Source of the DNA: Ettlia oleoabundans
Lineage: Eukaryota > Chlorophyta > Chlorophyceae > Chlamydomonadales
DNA: 21,712 bases
Direction: 5' to 3'
NCBI GenBank assembly: GCA_019693395.1
Contig: JAAMXP010000440.1
Location: 9,723-31,434, forward strand
Shown one piece after another: positions 1 to 11,787 of this stretch; position 1 is the first letter of the stretch; every line of letters begins with the position of its first letter. Made by a program: the position numbers and the translations under genes. Below the pieces are notes generated by a model that was not told where the DNA came from, made no database searches, and saw nothing but the letters and a program-made list of their open reading frames with translations.

Positions 1-147
1 CGCCCCTACCCCCCCACACACGCCGCGCATGCACATCCTTGGTGAGTGCTTGCCGCCTTCCCGTGCCTGACAGCTTGCCTTCCCTCTCACAGCCCTGCTC
101 TTACTTGTCCTTGCCCCTCTCTCCCTGTCATTGTCTTTTGTCCGCAG

Positions 148-2511
<2,364 letters not shown>

Positions 2512-2622
2512 AACGTTGCAACGCGTTGCGTCAATGCGCAGTTGGCAGAGCCTGCCAGGGAATCTGTACTTGATGCCAGATGCACGTTTACTGGCATCAA
2601 TCCATAACAGAACCTAGTATTA

Positions 2623-2627
2623 TGTAA
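2623..2627 (+). terminator. Polyadenylation signal TGTAA for RPT3
   Basis: TGTAA lies 112 nt after the RPT3 stop codon. It is the standard chlorophyte polyadenylation motif and the spacing is normal for an algal 3' UTR. Cleavage would be expected some 10-20 nt further on. Confidence 0.6.
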
Positions 2628-3340
2628 CCTCAGCTTTGCGTTCACAGTAAAGCACTAGGTATCAAGCAATCAAAGTCTGCGCAGGTTGTGGGCTGGGCAG
2701 CACAGCGGTCCTGTATCAGTGGTGCTGGTAGCAGAACCAGCATTTGCTGGCGAGCTGGTAGTTGGGGCTGCATGCTGGAAACAACCGCTGAAGCCTACCT
2801 GTGGTTATTCGTCAGGTTATCTGTGAGTCTGACTATCAAGGGTTGTAGTATCAGCGTGTGTGCACTCTAGCATAGAAGGTGGGGACTTTAAGATCCTATG
2901 GGAAGGGGGGCTGCTGTGCTACGCGCCGCGTCAGACTGCCAACCGGGCATATGCTCCTCACCTGAGGCTGGGCTGGCTTGGAAACCTGTGTGAGGATCCA
3001 TCTTCGCACTCAGTTTTCCAAACCGGTACTTAGTTTGGACGCACGGGGCGTTCTCACACATATAGGGGCGCTGTTGGACTCCCGACCCGCTGTTGGACTC
3101 CCGACCCACAGGTTCAGAGCGACAGTGTAAAAGTATCTTCCGTTCACAACGTATAGGCACCAGGCATACTCGTGCTCGGTTGCAGGTGCGAAGGAGGCGG
3201 GTGCAGGGTGCAGTGGGCAAGCTTGCAACAGCTGTGCCTTAACCTGCGCCCGTTACTGCCCGTTTGTCATCCATTCATGTCGGCAAATCCGTTTGATATG
3301 CTCTGTGCAGGGGGGCGGCGGGCGTGCCCAAAGGCTATCC
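2628..3340. other. Intergenic region between RPT3 and the PP2C gene
   Basis: This stretch between RPT3 and the phosphatase has no reading frame that resembles a known protein. It should hold the RPT3 transcript end and the promoter and 5' UTR of the phosphatase. A 19-bp tandem duplication sits at 3071-3108. A pyrimidine-poor acceptor-like CTCTGTGCAG ends at 3310, so a non-coding or short coding 5' exon of the phosphatase could lie upstream. No TATA box or other core element stands out. Confidence 0.5.
3071..3108. repeat. 19-bp tandem direct repeat, two copies
   Basis: The unit CTGTTGGACTCCCGACCCG occurs at 3071-3089 and again directly at 3090-3108, with one difference in the last base. It lies about 230 bp before the proposed phosphatase start codon, in the presumed promoter. 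It could be a duplicated regulatory site or a simple replication slip. Confidence 0.85.
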
Positions 3341-6300
3341 ATGGTGGCTATCGGCATGACGGCCCAGGGGCCGGCCTTGGGGCTGAGCAGGACGTCGCGG
3401 TCGACCTTGCGCGCTACCACGCGGCCGCAGGCCTCGGCGGCGTCAAACGCCGCCGCAGCTCTCCCTGAGCTGGGCGGCGGCGTGCCGTGGACAGCCGAGG
3501 TCACACACCACACTCTCACCATGCCACAGGTGTGGTTCGCAGCCTTTTAACTTTCACAGTGCAGCCAACTGCCAAACGGGTCTGCAAGACTGCTTGTAAG
3601 AGGGTGTACTCACATCTTCCGCCTCATCTGCCGGTTAGCGCCTACTCAACTCTAGCACCCACACATCCAGGTCACCTCTCCTTCGCCTGCATTTCTTCCT
3701 ATGCCTGCCACCCTGCCCGCAGATTTTGCAGCATCTTGAACAGCTGGACAAAATCGAGGCGGCGGCCGGGCAGCGCCACGCACATGGCCTGGCCAGCAAT
3801 ATTCACTCCCAACGACAGCACCCAATTAGCTGGGTGGAGCAACATGGCACGGCTGACACCACTTCCCTGCTCGACGGCATGCTTTCAGAGTCAGACAATG
3901 AGTCACCTTCAGATGGTCAATCGCTGTACACACTGTCGCCTCACCTGCTGACGGAGGCGCAGCAGGCAGCGGTTGTGCTGCAGGTGGGTGCTGGCGGTGG
4001 TTGTGCCACGGTTGTTTCTGCCTTGCTGGTTTGGTTCATTGCAGCTGCTTCTTGTGATGAGCGGGCATGGCCCGTCTACTGCCAGAGGAGTCCAGCGACA
4101 GAGTGTGCTGCGTACTTGTGGTGCTGCTAGGGTAGAGGCTGAGTGGGCATGCAGTTCAGCAGGGAAGGCGCTCCTGCCAGACGACTTACCTGGCATGCTG
4201 GCCTGTGTGGCCCTTCCTTTCCCGTCCTGCTGGCGCAGGCCTGGCAAAACGCGGTTCCCACCAAGCCTGACAATTTCGACGCGGAAGCACAGCTGTTGCT
4301 GCCGGGGCTGGCAGGTGTGTCAGTCTGGACCGCTTTCACATCTACTCATGCACAGTGCCGTTCATCTACATGACGGCCCACGTATAACATTTTGTTTTTG
4401 CGTTGCAAGCGAGCAACACTTGCACTTGCTCAGCAATCACCCGGGTTCCTCTGCCTTGCGCCGCCACTCTTATGGCCTGCAGACGTGGCGGTTGTATCGC
4501 GCGGTGGCTGGCAGCGGCACAGCTGGAAGGGCTGCAACCAGGACTCCTTCTTGGCCCTCCCCCTGGCAGCCGTCGGCGTTGGGTGCCAGGATCCCGCAGA
4601 TCCTGCCGCCTGCTGCTCGGCAGCTGTGGCAATTGGTGTGTTTGACGGCCACGGTCGCGCCGGCCAGGCAGCCAGCGCGCATTTGCGCAACGCGCTCGCC
4701 TCTGGCCTGCTTATGCACAGCCAGTTGGCTCTCATGGCACATCCCGCTTGCCAGCCAAGCCATGCCAGGTCAGCCAACTCCAGCAGCAGCAGCACAGCAG
4801 CACCCGCCGGCACTAGTTGTGCGCCAGCCGCCGGCGCTAGATCTGCAGAACCCAACAACACTAGTTCTGCAACGCACATCGACACTAGTTCTGCGGCGCA
4901 ACCCGGCACTAGTTCTGCTGCAGCAGTTGCCACCTCCAGCACCGAGGAGGAGGCGGCGCAGCTGCTGGAGCGCTGCTTTGCCGCCGCTGCATCCACCATG
5001 TCCTCCACAGGCGCCGACTTCAGTCTCAGCGGATCCACAGCAGTCATGTGCCTGGTGCAGCCTGGCAGGTGCGGGAGTTTGCAGCGTAGTCTGTCCTGTG
5101 CCATCTGTCTAGATTGCACCTGTTGGCTCATAACACCATCCAGCCTGCACCCCACGTAACATCCACGCAACACCCAGCAAGGAGTTCATTTGTGGCATGC
5201 CATGCGGCAGGCAAAGCAACACTCGCTGACTTGCTATTCCTTTGTTCCTTTGCGCTGCCTTCCCTGCCCGCAGTGTGACGGCGGCTTGGGCAGGCGACTC
5301 GCGCGCTGTGCTGGGCCTGCGCAGGGGCCAGCGCTACATCGCCTGCGCCCTCACCCATGATCACCGCCCCTCCAGGTTAGACATGCGGCACGCAGACAGG
5401 CAGCTGCGGGCAGGCTGCATGTGTACCACAAACCCTGCCCTCCCGTGAATTCCCAGTTCTTCATCCCACTTCCCCTTTCAGCTGATTTGGATTGATGTGC
5501 GCCTCGCTGCCTTCTAACGCCCCACCTCCCATCCACCCATTCACCGGTCCCCCACTGCTTCCTATAATCGTTCTGGTTCATGTGATGCTACAGCAATCGT
5601 GTTGTTAATTGTTTCATTAATCTTTTGGTTCATGCAGTCCTCTGGAGCGCGCACGCATTGAGGCGGCTGGAGGCTGGGTGATGCAGACTCAGCTGGATGA
5701 GGAGGGGCGGCCCTGCGGGCCCCATCGCGTCTACCTGAGGGACACAAACATACCTGGGCTGGCTGTGTCCCGCGGCTTTGGCGACTACGGTGGGTGTGCT
5801 GCTGTGGGGAAGAAGGCCGTAGGGAAATCTGTTTTGGCTGGGTGCGGCTGGGAAATTTTGCTCTAGCATCTGGGACAAGTTGAGCTAGCAGCTGCAAAGG
5901 CTGGCTGTGGTAGGAGCCTTCAACGAGCTCGGAGTGCATCTACTGTTGCAAAATGTGTTGTGCGCTGCCTGTGCCACAGCCTGCATTGCTGCGAGGTGTG
6001 CAGGTGTAGCGCTCTTACATGCGCCCTTGACCAATGTATTGGTTTTTGGTGTGTTCACGCAATGCAGTTGCTACGGGGGCAGGCGTTACCAGCACACCAG
6101 ATGTGACAACTATGGTGCTCCCCACCAGCAGCAACGCCAGGAGCGCCAGCACGCGGCAGGATGCTGGCCAGCACAGCACGCAGAGCAGGAGGGGCAGCAG
6201 ACGTGGGCACAGCAGCAGGCAGCAGGCCAATGCTGCAGGTTCAGCCACACAGCAGCTTCAGCAGCAGGCGCAACAGCAGAGGCAAGAGGGGCGCAGGCGG

Positions 6301-6726
6301 CAGCAGGGTGTCAGGCCAGGCAGTGCTCGGTCTGCACAACAGCATGGGGCACAGCAGCATCGGGCCTCTGCCTCTCGGGCTGCTTCTTGCACAGCCAGCA
6401 GCCGCGGCCAGCACATCCTGATAGTGGCCAGCGACGGGCTGTGGGAGTTTGTGAGCAATGCAGAGGCTGTTCGCATTGCCAGCAGTTGTAGCACTGCCCA
6501 GGCAGCAGCGGACTCACTAGCACTGGAGGCCCAGGCGCAGTGGGCCGTAAAGTTTGGCGGGGCAGTCTGCGACGACATCACCGTCGCTGTGGCCTTTCTG
6601 CCGGGCACGGCTGTCAAGGTAGCGGTCCCGCCTGAGGAGGGAGGGGCCCGCAGGACGCCTGCACATCGTGTGCGCTTCCCTCGCTCGTCGCGGCGGGATG
6701 CAGCGCCAGACCGGCGCCAGCGCTGA
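3341..6726 (+). CDS. PP2C-family Ser/Thr protein phosphatase
   Basis: A metal-dependent (Mg/Mn) protein phosphatase. Exons are 3341-3529, 3723-3983, 4239-4314, 4483-5068, 5274-5375, 5638-5789 and 6068-6726. Together they give 674 residues, all GT-AG with matching phases. The PP2C motifs appear in order: CNQDSF (D196), GVFDGHG (D230), SGSTAV (358-363), AWAGDSRAVL (375-384), THDHRPS followed by ERARIEAAGG, LAVSRGFGDY (446-455), STPDVTTMVLP (464-474), ILIVASDGLWEFVS (D578) and CDDITVAV (D624). The metal-ligand aspartates are all present, so the enzyme is probably active. The usual NED is NQD here. The first 175 residues match no domain I recognise. Two low-complexity insertions interrupt the catalytic domain: an 8-residue repeat at 285-324 and a Gln/Ser/Arg-rich stretch at about 475-560. 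The start ATG is the first good in-frame one but is uncertain, because an acceptor-like CAG ends at 3310. No specific substrate or PP2C subgroup can be named. Confidence 0.93.
4809..4928 (+). repeat. 24-bp coding minisatellite in the PP2C gene, five units
   Basis: Five consecutive 24-bp units encode GTSCAPAA, GARSAEPN, NTSSATHI, DTSSAAQP and GTSSAAAV. The ACTAGTTCTGC core is the best-kept part. The repeat keeps frame and falls in the loop between FDGHG and SGSTA of the phosphatase. It follows a short run of AGC codons (serines). Copy number probably varies between strains. Confidence 0.85.
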
Positions 6727-8641
6727 CATCAGCGTTGCAATCTAGTTTTGGTACCTCCCTTGTATCAGCCTTTTGACTCCTGTTCCATAAATATTTGTGG
6801 CAGTTAACCCTAGGTTGTGACGCATGCCATGTTGCAGGATTTGGCCAACTTTCACGCCTTCTGTTTCTGTTTGCTCAAGTCATGTCCCCCAAACAATCGC
6901 GTCTGTGCTCCACACACGCTTTGGCCGCCATCTGCTTTAGGCTGCCAGCTGCCGAGACTGGCTCTGCGTTATGCACGCTTGTCTTTTTTGTGACTTTGCC
7001 GCTACCACCCACCGCATCTCACAGTTTTGCAAGAGGCATTATTACCCAGCTTGGGTCAATGCCTCGTCTTAATACCCCGTCACCAGTCATGTCGCTAGCT
7101 CAAGTCACCCACCCACAGCCTATTGGCATAGCAGTGGAAAGCTCCAGTCCTCCGTCCTTTCACCGCATGCTTCTCCCACAGCGAGCCTGCCTCTCCCTGC
7201 CGTTGTACCACACCGCTCTTTGTTGTGTTTGCGGTGCCCTTCCAGAAGTGGGATCTTGTTTCTTCGGCGTGTAGTTTTTTTGCTCGTACGCATCTTGTAT
7301 CCCCCCCCCCCATGCGCCACCTCTGACACAGGCGCGCCTAAGTATACCATCATCAACTCAGCACAGCACACTTTCTGTGCCACAGCAGCAAACTTCAAAT
7401 CGCTTGCCCGGTCACCTCCCTTTCCCATGGTTGCACTGCTTGTCAAACACGCTCTCGCCGTAGGTTGGTGCCACGGTTTGCCCCATCCAATTTGCAACTC
7501 AGTTCAGCCCCATTTTGGCAGGAAGTGTAAGTGGCTTCAGAAGTTCCTGTCTCGCAGACCGCACATAGATGTGGCAGTTGAGTGAGCTAGTTACCAATCA
7601 GGCAGGGGTCAACAATAAGCGCATACTTGCGATTGCCCTGCCGATTAAGAGGCACGGGCGCTGCGTGGTTGGTCCATCAGTGAGTTGCCCACTCACAAGT
7701 TGAGAAACAGGAGACACAGAGAAAGGTGTGGTTCATGGGTTTGGTAGTGGGCAGGGGGTGCACATCGGCAGTATCAAGACGGAATGCAGAAAGGGTTCTA
7801 TAATATATGGAAAGGTATGGGTGAAAAAGGCACGAGAAAAAGGTATGATCCCTAGGGACATTGTAAAACTGTTAGGCTCGCTGTTGGAAAATGGGGAGGG
7901 TGGGAGGGCCATGGCGCCTGAACCGTACGTTGCTGGAAGAGACACTAGCCGTTGTGTGGCACAAAAAGGTCGGCCTGTAATCTGACGTGGCCAACTGTTA
8001 AGCAGGCCAGCCAAAGCTCTATGTTCTGAGCCAGCTAGTCAGCCAGTCATTTCTTGGCTTGCAACCGGGCTGCAACTTGCATGCAGTTGGCTGTTAACAG
8101 CCAGTGGCACGCTACGCGGTTGGACGCCAGACGCACCATCCAGTCATAAATGCGCCGCTGTGCTGCGGCTGAACGCTAACACTCCTTGCTCTCTAAGCTC
8201 TGCTTTTCGCTCAACAGTAACAAGTGCAAACACGCCACCTTGCCATTCCAGCCACGTCAGACTGAGCGCTGCTCAAGTCCCAACGCTGCGTCTCGACTCT
8301 GCTCAGGTTGCAGGGCTTGAGTTGCTGGCAGCCTCCAAAAGAGCAAAGGGGTGGGCAGCTAGGAAGCTCATGCAGTCAGGGTGGGGGCTGCGTGGGCTGA
8401 ACCAGCACGGTGGATGGCGTGGAAGCATTTGACTGCAGCGCAGCGCGGGGGGGCGACGGCGGCGGGGCAGTCAGCGCGGCAGTTACGTCCAATGTCACTT
8501 ATTGACGACACCAGTGCTGGTGGCTGTGATTGCAGCTTGATGAAGGCGGCTGAAGTGAGATGCAGGCCGGGCAGCCATCCCAGGGGTTGCATGCCTGAAG
8601 CAGGTAGAAATCCCAAGTTGAGGCCCAACCCTAAGGAAACC
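6727..8641. other. 1.9-kb convergent intergenic region, no recognised gene
   Basis: This region lies between the 3' ends of the plus-strand phosphatase and the minus-strand SPX gene. It must hold both 3' UTRs. I found no protein family match, no tRNA-like cloverleaf or B-box, and no transposon ends. An 11-C run occurs at 7301-7311. From about 7590 to 7990 the base composition becomes more A-rich than the surrounding genes. An 85-codon plus-strand frame (7728-7985, GTG start) and a 93-codon minus-strand frame overlap there. Neither resembles a known protein, and I do not call either as a gene. Confidence 0.5.
7526..7530 (+). terminator. Possible polyadenylation signal TGTAA for the PP2C gene
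   Basis: This is the first plus-strand TGTAA I could find after the phosphatase stop, 800 nt downstream. Long 3' UTRs are common in green algae, so it is possible, but a non-canonical signal closer to the stop is equally likely (for example near TGTAT in 6757-6775). Confidence 0.25.
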
Positions 8642-11085
8642 CTAACCACCACAAGATGAAAAAACTCCAATCAGTTCACGTACCCGCAGCGACTTCCAAA
8701 GCTGCAGGGCCGCCTTGGTGCGCTGCAAGATGGTGGATTTAGGGGGAGCAGCCAAGCTGCCACCGCTGCTGCCAGCTGTGGGGGAGCCTCCAGCCGGCGT
8801 GCCCCTGCCGCTATCGCTGCCAGCCATGGGAGACCCCCCGGCAGGCGAGCCCCCCGTGGGTGTGGCGCTGCCGTTGCCGCTGCTGCGCGGCCGCCGCGGC
8901 TCATCCTGCTGTGCCAATGTGCGGCCATCACTGCCTGGCAGGCCGCTAGCGCTGGTCTGCGGCAATAGGCAGCTGCCGGCTGGGCCTGTCAGCGGCTCAT
9001 GCCGCTTGTTGGTGGCCGAATAGACCTTGCTGCGGTCTCGCTTAAGAAAAGCGCGGCCAGCAGCCGCCATCACCTGCAGCTGCCCTTGAGGCTGCGCCGT
9101 TGCTGGCTGTGGGGATGCAGCGGCAGCCGCCGCCGTCACTTGCGGCGCCGCAGGCGCCTCCGCTGGCTGGACAGCTGGCGGCTGCGGCTGCTGCACCGCC
9201 GCTGGCGGCTGGTGCAGGCCCGCAGTTGTGGCGGCAGCCGGCTTGCCACCGCTCTCTGCCACAGCAGGCGACTCCCGACTGAGCAGTGCTCCCAGCGGCG
9301 GCTGCTGCTCGCTGGCAGGGTCGCGAACCGCCGCTGCAGCCGCAGTGCCAGCCATGGGTGCGACCATAGGGGATAGCCCCAAGCGGCCGCCCAGTGTGGC
9401 TATCTGCTGCTCAGCCGCACGCACAAGGCCCCTGACCTCCTGCAGTACAGTTTTGCCATACGGAGCAGTACAACCAAATAGAGTGAGCCCAGCTGGATCC
9501 AATAGAGGAACGCAGCTGCCGCTTACCCTACCTGGTTGGTGTGGGCAACTTGCCCCAGCCCACAGCTCACCAGCACAGCACCAGCAACCACTGTTGGCAA
9601 CCGCAGGACAACCCCCCCCACCGGCATCCCTTGCTGCGTCAAAGAGCAGCAGCACTCAAACACTCCGCAGCAGCCTGCCCTTGCACCGCCTACTACTGCT
9701 GCACTGTGCTGTACTGACCTCCAAGCTGCAAAAGGGCTGAGACAGCATGTTGGCCAGCAGCGCCGACTGCACCCGCTGACCCGTGCGCTTGTAGTGCTTC
9801 TTCAGGATCTGTATGCAGGCAAAGCCAGCCGGGAAGGGCCGGAGAGGTCGGGGAGATTGGAGGGCCTGTGGCTTTGTCGCCCCAAGAAGAACAACAGTTG
9901 GGAAAAGGAGACAAACAGAGCAGCAGGCAGGGGGAAGCAGGCGACAAAAAAGCAAACAAGGGGTGTGAGGCGCTTTCACCTTAACGATTCCTGTGTAGGC
10001 CATCATGCTCCAGTGGCACAGCAGCACCAGCTCTCCATGCAGGTTGACAATGGAGGTGTAGGCGGCAAGCAGCTGCTCGTGGCTGCGACAGGCGGCAGGT
10101 GGGTGCAGGGCAGGTGGGTGGGTGCAGGACAAAGGCGCCGACAGTCGGCGACAGTGGGAATTCAAGCGGGTGCCAGCAATGAGCGACTAAGAGGGCTGCA
10201 GTGGCATTGGTGCCAGGCTGCACACGCCGCAACATCGGGGGAACGTGAGGCATTTCTCAGCCTTAGTTTTATACCCCAATAGCAGCTCCAGCAGCGACAC
10301 AGCGAGCACCCAGAAGTTTCGGTGCACAGAGCTCAGCAAATGGGTGCTAGCCTCGATTGCTGCCGCAGCCACCCTCCCTGCAAAAGATGGGAGATGCCCC
10401 TGCAGCCCACTGCCCACCTTTCTGCGGCAGCTGCGGCTGACTGCGCCAGGTCCGCCTTGATCACCAGCATCTCCTCCCTGCTCAGGTAATCCTCGTTCAG
10501 CTGCTGCACACACTGCTCAACCAGAGCCACAAAGCGTGCCTCCTGCTCGGGGTCGGGCCGCCGCGGTCCGGGCGTGCCCGCTTGCGCCGGCACTGGCGCA
10601 GGCGGCTGCGCCGCCGCTGCTGCGGCGGGTGGCGCTGAGGCTGTCGCCGCAGGCGCAGCCGCTGGCTGCATGTCATCGACAGCAGAGTCGGCGGCGGCAG
10701 CTTCGCCGCTGCCATCCCCCTCCATCTCCTCGTCTGAGGAGGAGGGCAGCTGCTGCGGTGCCACGGCACTGCCGGCGTCGCCAGGTCCATCGAGGATCCT
10801 CAAGCTCTTTTTTAGCTGCAAACGGCAGGTTTCACAGCCAGGCAGGTGGCTCCTGGCGGAGGTTGCAGCGCAGGGCGGCTGGGCAAGTCGGCAGTTGGGA
10901 GCAGGCGCCGAAGCACACCAATGGGGGGGTCCGCGAAGCGGCGGCTCACAGGGCTCTCAAGCCCGCCATAAAAGCGAGGCCGCCTGCACCGCCGGCTCAG
11001 CCGCCCACTTCGTGCCAAAACTTGCCTGCTTGTACAGGGCATACAGCTCCGGTTGCTGATCCTCCAGCGTTCGTGCAAACTTCAT
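8642..11085 (-). CDS. SPX-domain protein (phosphate / inositol-pyrophosphate sensor)
   Basis: SPX domains bind inositol pyrophosphates and report phosphate status; stand-alone plant SPX proteins restrain PHR/PSR1-type transcription factors. Exons in transcript order are 11085-11026, 10815-10418, 10082-9980, 9808-9719 and 9439-8642, giving 482 residues. Residues 1-10 are MKFARTLEDQ, the SPX start. They are followed by LYALYKQLKKSLRIL, with the Tyr and Lys cluster of the ligand pocket, then REEMLVIKADL, VNLHGELVLL and YTGIVKILKKHYKRTG (182-197), the Lys-rich anion-binding helix, and MLSQPF. The land-plant consensus has KKYDKRTG where this has KKHYKRTG. Residues about 35-100 are an acidic and Ala/Pro-rich spacer. 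After about residue 235 comes a long Ala/Pro/Gln and Gly-Ser-Pro tail with no recognised domain, so EXS, MFS, RING and VTC types are excluded. Intron 1 is GC-AG. An optional 99-nt exon may lie in intron 2. A donor-like CTGCGG/GTACGT at about 8683 could remove the last residues. Confidence 0.92.
10275..10373 (-). other. Candidate 99-nt cassette exon within SPX intron 2
   Basis: This segment lies inside the 335-bp intron 2. It is open in one frame, begins after GGAG (an AG acceptor 4 nt past TTTGCAG) and ends at TTGGG before GTATAA. Both edges are phase 2, so it can be included or skipped without changing the frame. Inclusion would add 33 residues (VAAAAIEAS... LELLLG) between the REEMLVIKADL and VNLHGELVLL helices. 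Skipping gives a better alignment to plant SPX proteins, so the main CDS omits it. The sequence is fairly hydrophobic. It may simply be an open intron segment. Confidence 0.3.
10816..11025 (-). other. Non-canonical GC-AG intron 1 of the SPX gene
   Basis: The first coding exon ends ...LYKQ at AAGCAG and the intron starts GCAAGT, the classic GC-type donor context. It ends TTTGCAG before CTAAAAAAG. Reading through meets an in-frame TGA after 22 further codons, so splicing is required. The splice rebuilds YKQLKKSL, the conserved SPX helix. No GT donor in the right phase gives this join. Confidence 0.8.
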
Positions 11086-11787
11086 TTCAGGCTGTTCACC
11101 ACCGCGCCGGGGCTGCCGTCGTCTTGTTTGGGTGGCGCCTTCAAGTTCTTAGTGGCGGCGCGCCCTGCAGTGCATCCCGGGCTCAGCGAGGCGCTGAGCA
11201 CGGGTGGTCTGCAGGATGGGCCAGGGTGCACACCGCCGCCAGACACCCTAGAGCATGCAGAGACACGCTTTCTTAACAAATATTCTCCCTTGATGCGGCC
11301 TCCACGTACCAAGGAGCAGCCGGGCGTGGGCCGCGATGGGTGCGAAGAGCTTTTCCGGTTGTTTTGCTCAATAAAAGCCAACCTCGCTGGCACAAAAATG
11401 ATACGGGCAAATGACCGCTGGTGAAGGATATTCCTTTCCCGGAAATGAAAATGCCGTGGCAGGCTCGTCATGCAGGGCGCGGACTCAATTGGATATTTCG
11501 TGTTCCAGCGCACAAATCTTGCTTACAACGCGGTTACACATGCTGAGGTGTCTACCCGTCCTGAAACTCATTGCAAGGCGGACCACCGGCGACTGTGCCG
11601 CTGCAGTGTGGGCCCTCTCCAGGGACAGGCGCACAGCCTGAAGGCGCCGTGCAAATCTAGCAGCCACACAGCTGGATGCCACCATCCTGCCTTGCTATTG
11701 GAGTAGCAAGCTATGATGCCAATGGCAAGCGCGTGCTTCGCCGGCCAAGCTCGCCAACAGTTGGTTGCTGCAAGTGTGGGCGTACCG
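11086..11787. other. Spacer between the SPX gene and the upstream hydrolase gene
   Basis: Both flanking genes are on the minus strand, so this 700 bp should hold the 3' UTR of the hydrolase and the promoter and 5' UTR of the SPX gene. I see no convincing coding frame. PHR1/PSR1-type sites (GNATATNC) would be informative for a phosphate-responsive gene, but I did not find a clear one by eye. Confidence 0.45.
11523..11538 (-). terminator. Two TGTAA polyadenylation signals for the hydrolase gene
   Basis: On the minus strand TGTAA occurs at 11538-11534 and again at 11527-11523, about 250-265 nt after the hydrolase stop codon. Two copies 11 nt apart make this a good candidate for the transcript end. 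Confidence 0.55.

Noticed and set aside
1..147. A possible further RPT3 exon ending at the GTGAGT near position 41
   Set aside because: Translation before that donor does not match the RPT3 residues expected ahead of DLYEQIG, so I treat this stretch as intron.
3277..3468. A plus-strand frame starting MSANPFDMLCAGGRR
   Set aside because: It is out of frame with the phosphatase exons that follow, while the frame from 3341 splices cleanly at 3529 into the next exon.
3973..5112. A 379-codon plus-strand open frame
   Set aside because: It overlaps phosphatase exons 3 and 4 in a different frame and crosses introns. It shows no family motif and is a shadow of GC-rich repetitive coding sequence.
4430..5173. 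A 247-codon minus-strand open frame
   Set aside because: It is antisense to PP2C exon 4. The clear PP2C motifs are on the plus strand.
8629..8645. Two CCCTAA motifs resembling telomere repeats at the SPX stop codon
   Set aside because: There are only two, separated by five other bases, and one overlaps the TAG stop. No array exists, so this is probably coincidence.
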